A stretch of DNA of 64,000 bases from NCBI RefSeq assembly GCF_900105165.1, contig NZ_LT629740.1, positions 1,240,001 to 1,304,000 on the forward strand, read 5' to 3'. The notes under the pieces were generated by a model. It did not search any database. It had not been told where the DNA came from and was given only the letters and a program-made list of their open reading frames with translations. Source of the stretch: Mucilaginibacter mallensis (lineage in GTDB: Bacteria > Bacteroidota > Bacteroidia > Sphingobacteriales > Sphingobacteriaceae). Of the stretch, positions 49,980 to 58,652 are shown one piece after another; within the stretch, counting starts at the first letter, position 1; each line of letters opens with the position of its first letter. The translations under genes were made by a program, and so were the position numbers.

Positions 49980-50668
49980 GAAGCCGATTAATATTTCTAT
50001 GCATTATTGCTATGGTCATTTCTATTGCTGGTTGTGTTAAAAGCCCAACTGTATTCCCTGCAACCGGGAAACCGCAATTGCTTACCCCGGTGCTAAACCA
50101 GGTATGCACTACAGGTACGGTGGTTTCCGATTCAGTTACTACAATCCCCTTTAGCTGGAAAGCGGTTGCTGACGCCGACAGCTACGAATTTGCTGTGGAG
50201 AATTTATTGAACGATAGCGTAATTACAAAAATTACTACTAAAACCGCTCTTTCTATTGACTTGTTACCAAATACACCTTACGCATGGTGGGTGATATCAC
50301 GCTCGCTAAAAACACCAATAACCACCTCAAGCGATGTTTGGAAATTTTATAGCTCAGGTTCTGGAACATTAACCTATGCGCCGTTTCCTGCAGAAATTGA
50401 TGCACCTTTATTTGGAGAGGTGGTAAACCAGTCGATGATAACACTTGTATGGAAGGGGATATCGGTTGATAATAATATAAAATCATACGATGTGTACTTT
50501 GGTACATCCAATACACCGCCTTTGCTTAAAAAGGGAGAAACCTATAATGAAATACCAGATGTAAGTGTAAAGGCTAATACCACTTATTACTGGCATGTAA
50601 TTACTTATGATGCCTATGGCGATTATACCGATTCGGGGTTATACCAGTTTTCCGTGACATCATTTTAA
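49976..50668 (+). CDS. Fibronectin type III lipoprotein
   Basis: The protein has 230 residues. The signal ends in a lipobox ('ISIAGC'). Two FN3-like domains follow ('IPFSWKAVADADSYEFAVEN' and 'ITLVWKGISVDNNIKSYDVYFG', each with the usual 'YWHV/AWWV' strand). Its ATG overlaps the stop of the T9SS NHL gene (ATGA), so they are translated together and probably act together at the cell surface, for instance as a surface anchor or partner of the secreted propeller. Confidence 0.85.
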   Translation: MRSRLIFLCIIAMVISIAGCVKSPTVFPATGKPQLLTPVLNQVCTTGTVVSDSVTTIPFSWKAVADADSYEFAVENLLNDSVITKITTKTALSIDLLPNTPYAWWVISRSLKTPITTSSDVWKFYSSGSGTLTYAPFPAEIDAPLFGEVVNQSMITLVWKGISVDNNIKSYDVYFGTSNTPPLLKKGETYNEIPDVSVKANTTYYWHVITYDAYGDYTDSGLYQFSVTSF

Positions 50669-50696
50669 TGAGGTGTTATAGATAATATTCAGCATG

Positions 50697-51131
50697 CGTC
50701 ATTGTGAGGAACGAAGCAATCCCGACTATACAGGGCGAATATGCAAGGTATTATACCTATTCTATGGTATCGCTTTTCGCTAAGAAGTCACTTTTTTCGC
50801 AAGTTGTTTGTTTTTTTAAGGTGCTCAAGAGGGCTCCGCCGTTTTGTCTTGATACAAAAAGTAACCAAAAAAATCAAGACAACAAGGATGCTTCCCCCGC
50901 TCCCTGCCGGTTCTTCACGCTTTTTTCGCTGTTCGGTACTTTGTACCTCACATCACACAAAAAGCTAAACCGGCATTCCCGCCTGCGCTGGCCCGCCCTT
51001 GTTGTCAGGGCCCACGCTTTTTTGCTGACTATTTATATTCTGATGTCATTGCGAGGAGGAACGACGAAGCAACCTCGTCGCGTTTAGATATACATGCGGC
51101 CAGGTTGCTACGCTATCGCTCGCAATGGCAT
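50697..51131. repeat. Composite repeat related to 45416-46065
   Basis: The unit starts with a TCATTGTGAGGAACGAAG-type arm. The middle (50770-51020) contains 'CGCTAAGAAGTCAC', 'CTCAAGAGGGCTCCGCC' and 'GTCTTGATACAAAAAG' blocks shared with the copy at 45416. It ends with a complete second REP-like repeat (51043-51131) nearly identical to 17049-17137. Long frames within it read through the repeats and are not genes. It fills the gap after the FN3 lipoprotein. Confidence 0.8.
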
Positions 51132-51164
51132 GGTGGTTTGATTTGCAAAGCACGGCAGGGAAGG

Positions 51165-51686
51165 TTACTCTATTAAGTGATATTGATAAGCATTACCGCG
51201 TTGCATTTTTTCTTTAACGCGTTCAATACTCTCTTCAACATCCTCTTTTTGTTTTTTATGAGTTACTTCAATAAATGATTGCTGGTAAGCAGCCAGTGCT
51301 TTTGCCCAGTTCTTATTTTTCTCAAAAAACAAACCTGACAGGTTATAAATAGCAGCGGCATTTACCCCCGGAGTATTTAATGCTTGCTTCGCGATAATAT
51401 TTACCTGTTTTTCCATGTTCAGAAAAACCAGCAGATCCAGGTAATGGAAATAATTATCGGGGAAAGCCGGTTCTAGTTCCATACAGGTTTTGAAATGATA
51501 ACCTGCGGTTTGATATTCTTTTACTTCGTAATAATATATCTTCCCTAACTGAAAATGTGCCCTTGCATATAGCGGATCATTAGTTACAATTTCATTGAAA
51601 AGCTTTAATGCCTTTGGCGATTCGCCATAGCTTACCTCTTCAACGGCTTGTAAATATTTTTCCTCAATAGTATAATATGTGTCCAT
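51165..51686 (-). CDS. Small tetratricopeptide-repeat protein
   Basis: The protein has 173 residues with about four TPR units: 'ALKLFNEIVTNDPLYARAHFQLGKIYYYEV', 'AGYHFKTCMELEPAFPDNYFHYLDLLVFL', a middle repeat starting 'QALNTPGVNAAAIYNLSG' and 'ALAAYQQSFIEV'. It lacks a signal peptide, so it is cytoplasmic. TPR proteins act as scaffolds; the partner is unknown. It is flanked by repeat elements on both sides. Confidence 0.8.
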   Translation of the reverse strand: MDTYYTIEEKYLQAVEEVSYGESPKALKLFNEIVTNDPLYARAHFQLGKIYYYEVKEYQTAGYHFKTCMELEPAFPDNYFHYLDLLVFLNMEKQVNIIAKQALNTPGVNAAAIYNLSGLFFEKNKNWAKALAAYQQSFIEVTHKKQKEDVEESIERVKEKMQRGNAYQYHLIE

Positions 51687-52030
51687 AAAAATTTAATGGT
51701 TAAGGTTTACGGTTAAGTAAAGCCTAAGTGTCAATAATAAAATGTGATAGAAATTTTCTCCTCTTATATGAGGATTGCAGAAGAGGCTTGACTATTTTGC
51801 TGCATAGCTCTTCTGCTGCGTACCCATGGGCCGCATATAGCTTTTTGTGCAGAAGTGATTGATACGTAGCATTGTTTTATTTTTTACAAAGATAGGGAGA
51901 TTTTGCAGAATATGCAAAAAAGCAAATCCCCGGCTGTGCTTTTGTCTCTGTACAGTCGGGGATTGCTTCGTCGTTCCTCCTCGCAATGACGCGTGAAGAG
52001 GAACGCGGGATGTTGATCGGGGATGTTATT
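51687..52030. other. Intergenic region with a half REP-like arm
   Basis: The region holds a single TCATTGCGAGG-type arm in inverted orientation (about 51950-51991, with 'GATTGCTTCGTCGTTCCTCC'). No matching left arm is seen within it. A frame that reads across it is rejected. No promoter or RNA gene is recognised. Confidence 0.6.
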
Positions 52031-54310
52031 CTAAAAGAATAACGCCACCCTCAATCTGGCGGCGAAGGGTGTACCGGGTGTAAAGCTCATCTGGTCAACA
52101 GGGGCTGATTCTCCTCTTAACTGACTTATTTCTTCAGCCTCAAACTCATTCCATTTGGTGTTGAAGAGGTTTTCAATGGTTAAGCCCACTTCGTACCGTT
52201 TTTTTGTATAGTTGATCTTTAAATCTGTTACATAATAACCATCGGCTACTAAAGTATTGGTGTTATTGCCCGGGCGACTATGCATATAACGATAACTTAA
52301 TCCTCCGTTTATGCCATTGGGTAATTTAAAATCAAGTCCGCCAGTGCTGGTAAATGTAGGTGCAAGTGCCAGGTAACCAGTGTTTTTGGCGCTGTCGGCA
52401 AGGCGGGGATGTGCAAGGTTCACGTTCAGGTCGGCAAACAGCCAGTCTGTTAACTGATAGCGAGCCGAAAAATCGAGCCCGTAACGTTTTGTTTTACCGC
52501 TTGCTACAATATCGCCGTCATCATCATATACAAACTCCTGCTGCAAGTACAGGTACCATGCAGCAACGTTTATGTATAAATGTGGCATAGGTTTCCAGTT
52601 TACACCCAGATCGGTACCATAAGCAGCAGGTACTGTCCCTGAATTATTATTTCCGATTGCCACAATAGCACTATTGGAGTGGAAGCCTTTTCCTGTTTTT
52701 AAATAAAATTGTACCTGATCGTTAGCGGTGTATTGAATATTTAGCTTCGGACTTACAACCGTTTTTGTTTGGGTGGAGTCCTGGTAATTGAAATTAAAAT
52801 AATCCAGGCGTGCACCAGCATTGAAGAGCCATTTTCCCGATTGCAGCGTTTCATCCAAATAAACACTGCTGTTATTTTGTTTGATGTTGCCCTGTTCTAT
52901 GTAATCGATCAATTGATAATCTTCTGTAACACTACTGCGTTCGGTTCCATAGGTGCGGTCAAAACGTGTGCCCAGGCCAATGGTTGAGGTTAGGATGCTG
53001 TTACCCAGATAACTGTGTTTGCTCAATTTACCGTTGTACCCAAACATATCCCTGCTTTGGTTTTGCTGTTGTTCGCCGCCCAGGCTGTCTTCGGCAAAAA
53101 ACGAGCTGTTTACATGTAGTAAAAAGTTGTAATGCGTGTAATAGGCTTCGTTTTCCATGCTCAGGTTATTACCCAGGTCGGTATTTAGTTTTGCAATAAA
53201 ATTAAAACGGCTGGTTTTTCCACCCTGCGCGCTGTCAATCGTTCCAAAACGGCCTATGGGATTAACATATTCAGGGATCTTGATTGGATTGCCGTTACCA
53301 TCAATTGCGGTTGTATTGGCAGCAACGGCACGCTCGGGTATTTCGCCGGATGCTCTCCATGTTGTTGTAAAGGCTGATGCACTTAACGAAAGCTTGTTAT
53401 TGGTATTGAGCTGTTTGGTGTATTTACTAAAGGCATTAAAGCGCTTATAGTGTTCGGCGAAGGTAAAAGGGCCATCGGTATAGTTGTATTCACCGGCTAT
53501 GTACCAGTTTTCTCCTTTTCTTTTTGCTGCGGAATCCAGCAGGTTAAGCATGGCCATCCCACGAAAGGTGTTGAATCTGCCTGCTTCCAAACTTACCATG
53601 CTTTTATCCAAAGCATCCTTGGTGGTAAAATTCAGGTAACCTGCAGTAGCAAAGTCGCCTTTGTCCGTATAATAGGGCCCTTTTCCATAGTCAAAATCAT
53701 CAACTGTTTCCGGTATCAGGAAATGCAGATCGGCGTAACCCTGCCCGTGGATGTGCGAAACCATATTTACCGGCATGCCATCAACTGAAACATTCAAATC
53801 AGTACCATGATCAGCATCAAAGCCACGCACAAAGATCTGCTCGGCCTTGCCGCCTCCCATATGCTGGGCTATAAATAAACCGGGCACCAGCCGCATCAGG
53901 TCTTGTGAGGAATTAACGGGGCGCAGATTTAAATCCAGGGCACTTAAAGTGTGGAATGATGCATTATTCAAATCAGGCGAGATCTGAACTTCTTCTAAAT
54001 CGATAGTCCCACGGCTAAGTGGTATGGTGATACGTTTATTGGTACTTGTTACTTTGATGATTTTAGCATTATAACCGATGTAAGATATTTGCAGGGTTGC
54101 AGTATCTGTGGGTAATGATAATTGAAAATCACCTGAACGATCAGTAGCAGCAGTTTTGCCGGATATATTGGAGCGAATGCTGGCATATTCAACCGGTTGA
54201 AAGGTGTGTTCGTCAATTATCCGGCCTTTAAATATTTTTTGTGCAAATGTTGCCTGTACCGTCAGCAATAAAGCAACGGCCAGCAGCATCATTTTTTTGA
54301 TGTGTAGCAT
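52031..54310 (-). CDS. TonB-dependent receptor with His-rich plug motif
   Basis: The protein has 759 residues. A signal peptide ends near residue 24 ('ATFAQ'), a carboxypeptidase-like regulatory domain spans about 25-105, and a plug domain and 22-strand barrel follow. The barrel ends 'RLRVALFF'. In the plug, 'GFDADHGTDLNVSVDG' and 'SHIHGQGYADLHF' are unusually rich in His and Asp. They could bind a metal, but this is inference. A small CX9CX3C protein lies 168 bases upstream on the same strand. The TonB system encoded at 20292-22311 could power it. Confidence 0.9.
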   Translation of the reverse strand: MLHIKKMMLLAVALLLTVQATFAQKIFKGRIIDEHTFQPVEYASIRSNISGKTAATDRSGDFQLSLPTDTATLQISYIGYNAKIIKVTSTNKRITIPLSRGTIDLEEVQISPDLNNASFHTLSALDLNLRPVNSSQDLMRLVPGLFIAQHMGGGKAEQIFVRGFDADHGTDLNVSVDGMPVNMVSHIHGQGYADLHFLIPETVDDFDYGKGPYYTDKGDFATAGYLNFTTKDALDKSMVSLEAGRFNTFRGMAMLNLLDSAAKRKGENWYIAGEYNYTDGPFTFAEHYKRFNAFSKYTKQLNTNNKLSLSASAFTTTWRASGEIPERAVAANTTAIDGNGNPIKIPEYVNPIGRFGTIDSAQGGKTSRFNFIAKLNTDLGNNLSMENEAYYTHYNFLLHVNSSFFAEDSLGGEQQQNQSRDMFGYNGKLSKHSYLGNSILTSTIGLGTRFDRTYGTERSSVTEDYQLIDYIEQGNIKQNNSSVYLDETLQSGKWLFNAGARLDYFNFNYQDSTQTKTVVSPKLNIQYTANDQVQFYLKTGKGFHSNSAIVAIGNNNSGTVPAAYGTDLGVNWKPMPHLYINVAAWYLYLQQEFVYDDDGDIVASGKTKRYGLDFSARYQLTDWLFADLNVNLAHPRLADSAKNTGYLALAPTFTSTGGLDFKLPNGINGGLSYRYMHSRPGNNTNTLVADGYYVTDLKINYTKKRYEVGLTIENLFNTKWNEFEAEEISQLRGESAPVDQMSFTPGTPFAARLRVALFF

Positions 54311-54478
54311 ATGTATTTATATAAGGCTGCATACCGCAATTATTTAATTTGCAGCACACAACATTAGTGAATGATAGAATGATGTTTGATTAGAGGCGTT
54401 AAACAGCAAATAAAGATTAGCTGGCAAAGCCACTAACAATTAAATAACCATTTATTGCGAAAGCAAAAAGAGGAATAA

Positions 54479-54850
54479 TTAGCCGAGCTGCGGAGGCTGG
54501 AAAACAGGGATGTAAACTTGCGGCAGGGTAACCCGGTCGTTAGGTACGGGTATTACCTGCAATAATTGTGTGTGAAATTTTATCACAGCTGGTTTTGTGT
54601 AGAAAGCTTCCTGAAAAAGATTTTTTTGAGCCTCATTTTCGGTGCTCTTTTCTTTTTGTTCGGCCTGCTTAATCTTTTTCATAAAATAGCACCTGCCATT
54701 GCAATGTAACCAGGGTCGGTTACGGTTTTCACAAAGATTGGCTATGATATACTTTTTATTAAGCTCAAAACCCGCGTAAATAAAAAATCGCGAAAAATTG
54801 GCACCAACCATGGTGACAATTAAAAGCAAAGCAATAACGCGTTTTAGCAT
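54479..54850 (-). CDS. Small membrane-anchored protein with CX9CX3C motif
   Basis: The protein has 123 residues. One N-terminal hydrophobic helix (about 5-28) is followed by 'NLCENRNRPWLHCNGRCYF', with Cys 40, Cys 50 and Cys 54 in a CX9CX3C pattern and His 49. A Lys/Glu-rich coil and a Pro-rich tail (ending 'PVFQPPQLG') follow. Such Cys/His sets can bind copper or other soft metals. It is 168 bases upstream of a TonB-dependent receptor on the same strand, which suggests a shared metal-uptake role. No family name is assigned. Confidence 0.75.
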   Translation of the reverse strand: MLKRVIALLLIVTMVGANFSRFFIYAGFELNKKYIIANLCENRNRPWLHCNGRCYFMKKIKQAEQKEKSTENEAQKNLFQEAFYTKPAVIKFHTQLLQVIPVPNDRVTLPQVYIPVFQPPQLG

Positions 54851-54959
54851 ATGGCCGCAAAGGTATATGCTGAAGGCAAGAATTAAAAATAAAAAGGGAA
54901 AAACCTGTTGAAAGATCCTTCCCCTTTATCTACGAAACTATGAATATCGATTTATCTGC

Positions 54960-55319
54960 TTATTTATCAGTCACCTTTTTAGTTGTAACGTGATATACAT
55001 CCTCACCAATTGTAATGTTCATCCCAATTGAATCTGCATAGCATTTGCCTTTATTGGGTATACTGCTACCGTTATAGGTAACATTAAATATGATGCTATC
55101 GCCCTTTATTTTACCATCGGTTATGGGTAAATCGCCGGTATTTGTTTCTACGTCCCCGGTTAATTTATCGCCATCTGCCTTAAGCTTATAAGTAAGGGGT
55201 ACTTCGGTGCCGTCATTAAGCACTAAGAGGCCTTTCCAATTGCCATTAAGATTTACAGATGCTATGCAAACCGCAATACTGCCCATCAGCATCAGGGTAA
55301 AAAGTGTAGCTTTTTTCAT
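54960..55319 (-). CDS. Small exported protein, tandem paralogue 1
   Basis: The protein has 119 residues. A signal peptide ends near 'CIASV', and a small beta-rich domain ('LNGNWKGLLVLNDGTEVPLTYKL', 'GDKLTGDVETNTGDLPITDGKIKGD') follows. It is clearly related to 55761-56120 (shared 'DGDKLTG', 'GDLPI', 'ADSIGMNI' versus 'PDSISLNI'). The family is not recognised by name. It is the downstream member of three tandem paralogues. Confidence 0.78.
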   Translation of the reverse strand: MKKATLFTLMLMGSIAVCIASVNLNGNWKGLLVLNDGTEVPLTYKLKADGDKLTGDVETNTGDLPITDGKIKGDSIIFNVTYNGSSIPNKGKCYADSIGMNITIGEDVYHVTTKKVTDK

Positions 55320-55329
55320 GTTTTTTTAT

Positions 55330-55605
55330 TTGTTAAACGTATAAATATGGAGCTTGTTACACTTTTATAGCTGCAAAAAATATCCTGCGCGTTTAAGTGT
55401 AGTATGTTTCTTATTATCAATAGTTTAATATTGCTGCTAATAGAATCAGGATAGATTTTATCGCCATGCTCAAGATACATTTTTTCAAGTATACCTGAAA
55501 ATGAAAAATCGTTACCATCCACTTTGCCATCAAGTACGGGTAGATCGCTATGCAGGCCTTTGCTGTTTTGGTTAATTATCACCATCTACCTTAAAATTAT
55601 ATTAC
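55330..55605 (-). pseudogene. Broken middle paralogue of the small exported family
   Basis: The DNA at about 55385-55605 is a degraded copy of 55800-56000: both hold blocks reading GAAAATGAAAAATCGTT and 'CACTTTGCCRTCAAGTA'-like sequence. A short frame still reads 'DLPVLDGKVDGNDFSFS' and 'LEKMYLEHGDKIYPDSIS', which match paralogue 2. The signal peptide and first strands are missing, and the C-terminal part is out of register. It looks like a decaying tandem duplicate. Confidence 0.75.
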
Positions 55606-55760
55606 AAGGGATACAATAAAGTCCTGACCTGAAAAAATAATTTTAAAGTAAAGCCGCGTAAAAGATGTGAACATTATTGGCATACCATATAAGCATACGA
55701 TTGTAGTTGTATGCCAAGCAAACCCCCGCTTTATGCCGGCGGGGTTTTGGTATATGCTTG

Positions 55761-56120
55761 TTAGTTATCACCTCTTTTTAATACTGTGTGCGCTTTATTA
55801 TCACCCGCTTCAATATTCAGGCTGATGGAATCGGGGTAGATCTTGCCGCTATGTTCCAGGTACATTTTTTCAAGTGTAACCGAAAATGAAAAATCGTTGC
55901 CGTTCACTTTGCCGTCAAGTATAGGCAGATCGCCATGCGGGCCTTTGGCTGTTCCGGTTAGTTTATCACCATCAACCTTAAAATTATATTGCAGGGGATA
56001 CTCGGTGCCATCATCGGTTTTTAGGGTACCGTACCATGAACCATTAAGGCTTACTGTGGCTGCAAGGCAAACAGCAATGCTGCATATGAACATTGCCGAC
56101 AGAAAAAACATTTTTTTCAT
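55761..56120 (-). CDS. Small exported protein, tandem paralogue 2
   Basis: The protein has 119 residues with a signal peptide ('CSIAVCLAAT') and the shared domain: 'LNGSWYGTLKTDDGTEYPLQY', 'GDKLTGTAKGPHGDLPI', 'VNGNDFSFSVTLEKMYLEH'. It is the complete upstream member of the tandem set. It lies divergently from the alpha-galactosidase, 200 bases apart, so a shared regulatory region is possible. The function is unknown. Confidence 0.8.
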   Translation of the reverse strand: MKKMFFLSAMFICSIAVCLAATVSLNGSWYGTLKTDDGTEYPLQYNFKVDGDKLTGTAKGPHGDLPILDGKVNGNDFSFSVTLEKMYLEHSGKIYPDSISLNIEAGDNKAHTVLKRGDN

Positions 56121-56320
56121 AGTGTTTTTTTTGTTGGCACTAAATTACAGGTTCAATAAAATCTAATAATTAAAGCCATGTTAAGTTTTCAATAAAATAC
56201 AAGTAGTTAACATTGAGCTTATAGTGGCGATAAAAACTAAAAATTAATAAGCTGTTAAATTTGAAAATATTGCTACCATTGTAATACTAAATTATAAACT
56301 GTATAAAAAACATTAATTAC

Positions 56321-58534
56321 ATGAAGAAAACACTGCTGCTCCTATTGTTGACCGCCGGTTTTTTAACGGCATCCGCGCAAAATGTTCCTTTAGTAAATGG
56401 CTGGAAATTTAAAACAGGTGATTCAACCCAATGGGCCGCACCCGCTTATAATGACCAGGGCTGGCAACCTATCAGCATACTGCATAGTTGGGAATCGCAG
56501 GGGCATGAAAAGTATGATGGTTTCGGTTGGTACAGGCTGCATGTGATTATACCATCAGCATTAAAAGACAAAGCCTTTTTTAAGGATAGCATACGTTTTG
56601 AAATGGGGTATGGCGATGATGGTTATGATGTTTACTTAAATGGAAAACTTATTGGCCGTAATAACAATGGCGATATAAAAACCGGTTTGTATGGTCGATG
56701 CAAAATAGTAATTGGAGCAAATAACCCGGCTATTTTGTGGGATAAGGAAAATGTGATCTCTGTTCGCGTTTTTGATAGTGGCGGCGACGGTGGTATTTAT
56801 GGCGAGAAAGATAGGTTTAAGATCAGCATGGTTGATGTTATGGACAATGCCTATTTTAATACTGACGGTGATTTTATTTATGGCGATAAAAACAGCCTGA
56901 GTAAAAGCATAAAAATTGCAACAGGCAGTAACTACAATTACAAGGGGAAATTGGATTTTAAGGTTACCGACCCTGAAACCAATGCCGTGATCTATCAGAA
57001 AACAAACGATGCTGATTTTTCGGCAGGGAGGCCGTTTACTTATACTTTTAACATTGCTGAACTGGCGCAGAAATCATACCTGATCACTTATACTTTTACC
57101 GATGAAAAATCGGGTGGAAAATTGGCGAGGACCGAGGGTACACCCTATATCCTGACCCCATATATGAGTGCTAAAGCTAAAATTAATGGTCCGGATGTGT
57201 ATGGCGCACGCCCTGGCAACGCGTTTTTGTACAAAATACCGGCAACAGGTGTAAAGCCTTTGAGTTATAAGGCTGATAATTTGCCCGCGGGTTTAACTTT
57301 AGACCCGGCAACGGGTATTATAACCGGATCGGTAGCTCAAAAAGGTGATTACCCGGTGCTCATCAGCGTACATAACAGGCTGGGCACAACATCCAGGAAA
57401 TTCACTATTAAAATTGGCGATGTTATTGGTTTAACACCTGCCCTGGGCTGGAACAGCTGGAACGCCTTTGGCCTTAGTGTAAACGATGCCAAGGTACGTG
57501 TAGCGGCCAAAACTATTGCTGATAAGCTAAGCGCGCACGGATGGGCTTATGTAAATATTGATGATGGATGGGAGGCCCCACAACGGGCAGCGACAGGCGA
57601 GATAGTGGCGAATGAAAAATTCCCGGATATGAAAGCGCTTTCGGATTATGTACATAGCCTGGGCCTAAAGTTTGGGATCTATTCATCGCCGGGGCCAAGA
57701 ACCTGCGGTGGTTATCTGGGCAGCTATCAGCATGAAGAACAGGATGCCAAAACCTATGGCGATTGGGGAATTGATTATTTGAAATACGACTGGTGCTCAT
57801 ATGGCGAGATAGCGCCAAGCCAGCCAAGCCTTGACGATTATAAAAAACCTTACCAGGTAATGCGCGCGGCGCTGAATAAAGTGAACCGCGATATTATGTT
57901 CAGCTTTTGCCAGTATGGTATGGGCGATAGTTGGAACTGGGCCGGAGAAGTTGGCGGTAACAGTTGGCGCACAACCGGTGATATAAACGATAGCTGGGGC
58001 AGTATGAGCGGCATTGGTTTCCATCAGCAGGCAGAAGCGCCGCATGCACGCCCCGGTCATTTTAACGACCCGGATATGTTGGTTGTAGGCAAAGTAGGCT
58101 GGGGTGATGCGCAGCACGATACCAAACTTACTCCTGACGAACAATACACCCACATCAGCTTATGGAGCTTACTGGCATCGCCACTGCTTATAGGCTGCGA
58201 TTTGGGGCATTTAGACAGGTTTACGCTTAACCTGCTTACTAATGATGAAGTTATAGCTATAAACCAGGATGACCTTGGCAAAGAGGCTGTACAGGTGCTT
58301 AAAAAGGATGGTTACCTGGTATATGTAAAAGAATTGCAGGATGGGGGGAAAGCGGTTGGGATATTTAATGTATCAGATAAATATCAAACCATTACTATAA
58401 ATTGGAGCGAGCTTGGCATAACTGGTACCAAAGTACGCGATGTATGGCGACAAAAGTATTTGATAACCGATAATAAGGCTTTTAAAACCAGCGTGCCATC
58501 GCATGGGGTGGTGCTGGTGAGGGTATCAAAATAA
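56321..58534 (+). CDS. GH27 alpha-galactosidase with N-terminal carbohydrate-binding and Ig-like domains
   Basis: The protein has 737 residues. After a signal peptide ('LTAGFLTASAQ') comes a beta-sandwich (about 25-165) of the type found in galactosidases, then an Ig-like He_PIG part (about 280-365, 'LSYKADNLPAGLTLDPATG'). The GH27 barrel (about 370-660) has nucleophile Asp 490 in 'DYLKYDWCSY' and acid/base Asp 554 in 'WRTTGDINDSW'. It removes terminal alpha-galactose from plant-type oligosaccharides in the periplasm. The adjacent small exported paralogues may be connected with it, by position only. Confidence 0.93.
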   Translation: MKKTLLLLLLTAGFLTASAQNVPLVNGWKFKTGDSTQWAAPAYNDQGWQPISILHSWESQGHEKYDGFGWYRLHVIIPSALKDKAFFKDSIRFEMGYGDDGYDVYLNGKLIGRNNNGDIKTGLYGRCKIVIGANNPAILWDKENVISVRVFDSGGDGGIYGEKDRFKISMVDVMDNAYFNTDGDFIYGDKNSLSKSIKIATGSNYNYKGKLDFKVTDPETNAVIYQKTNDADFSAGRPFTYTFNIAELAQKSYLITYTFTDEKSGGKLARTEGTPYILTPYMSAKAKINGPDVYGARPGNAFLYKIPATGVKPLSYKADNLPAGLTLDPATGIITGSVAQKGDYPVLISVHNRLGTTSRKFTIKIGDVIGLTPALGWNSWNAFGLSVNDAKVRVAAKTIADKLSAHGWAYVNIDDGWEAPQRAATGEIVANEKFPDMKALSDYVHSLGLKFGIYSSPGPRTCGGYLGSYQHEEQDAKTYGDWGIDYLKYDWCSYGEIAPSQPSLDDYKKPYQVMRAALNKVNRDIMFSFCQYGMGDSWNWAGEVGGNSWRTTGDINDSWGSMSGIGFHQQAEAPHARPGHFNDPDMLVVGKVGWGDAQHDTKLTPDEQYTHISLWSLLASPLLIGCDLGHLDRFTLNLLTNDEVIAINQDDLGKEAVQVLKKDGYLVYVKELQDGGKAVGIFNVSDKYQTITINWSELGITGTKVRDVWRQKYLITDNKAFKTSVPSHGVVLVRVSK

Positions 58535-58562
58535 GAGAACCGGGATTTTTCACCAGTTATTT

Positions 58563-58652
58563 GTTTTTGAAAGGCGTTCAAGAGGGCTACGCCGTTTAAC
58601 GGATTTTATTGATTTACAGGATTTAATATTCAAATCCTGTAAATCTTTTTAA
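58563..58652. repeat. Partial composite-repeat fragment and an inverted repeat
   Basis: The start (58563-58598) holds a small piece of the composite repeat ('GTTCAAGAGGGCTACGCCGTT'-like). Then an inverted pair (GATTTACAGGATTT and AAATCCTGTAAATC) follows. It ends at the stop of the convergent propeller gene and may act as a transcript end for both sides. Confidence 0.6.

Noticed and set aside
54311..54478. A cobalamin or other riboswitch upstream of the TonB-dependent receptor
   Set aside because: The 168 bases show no B12-box-like sequence or conserved riboswitch core that I can recognise.
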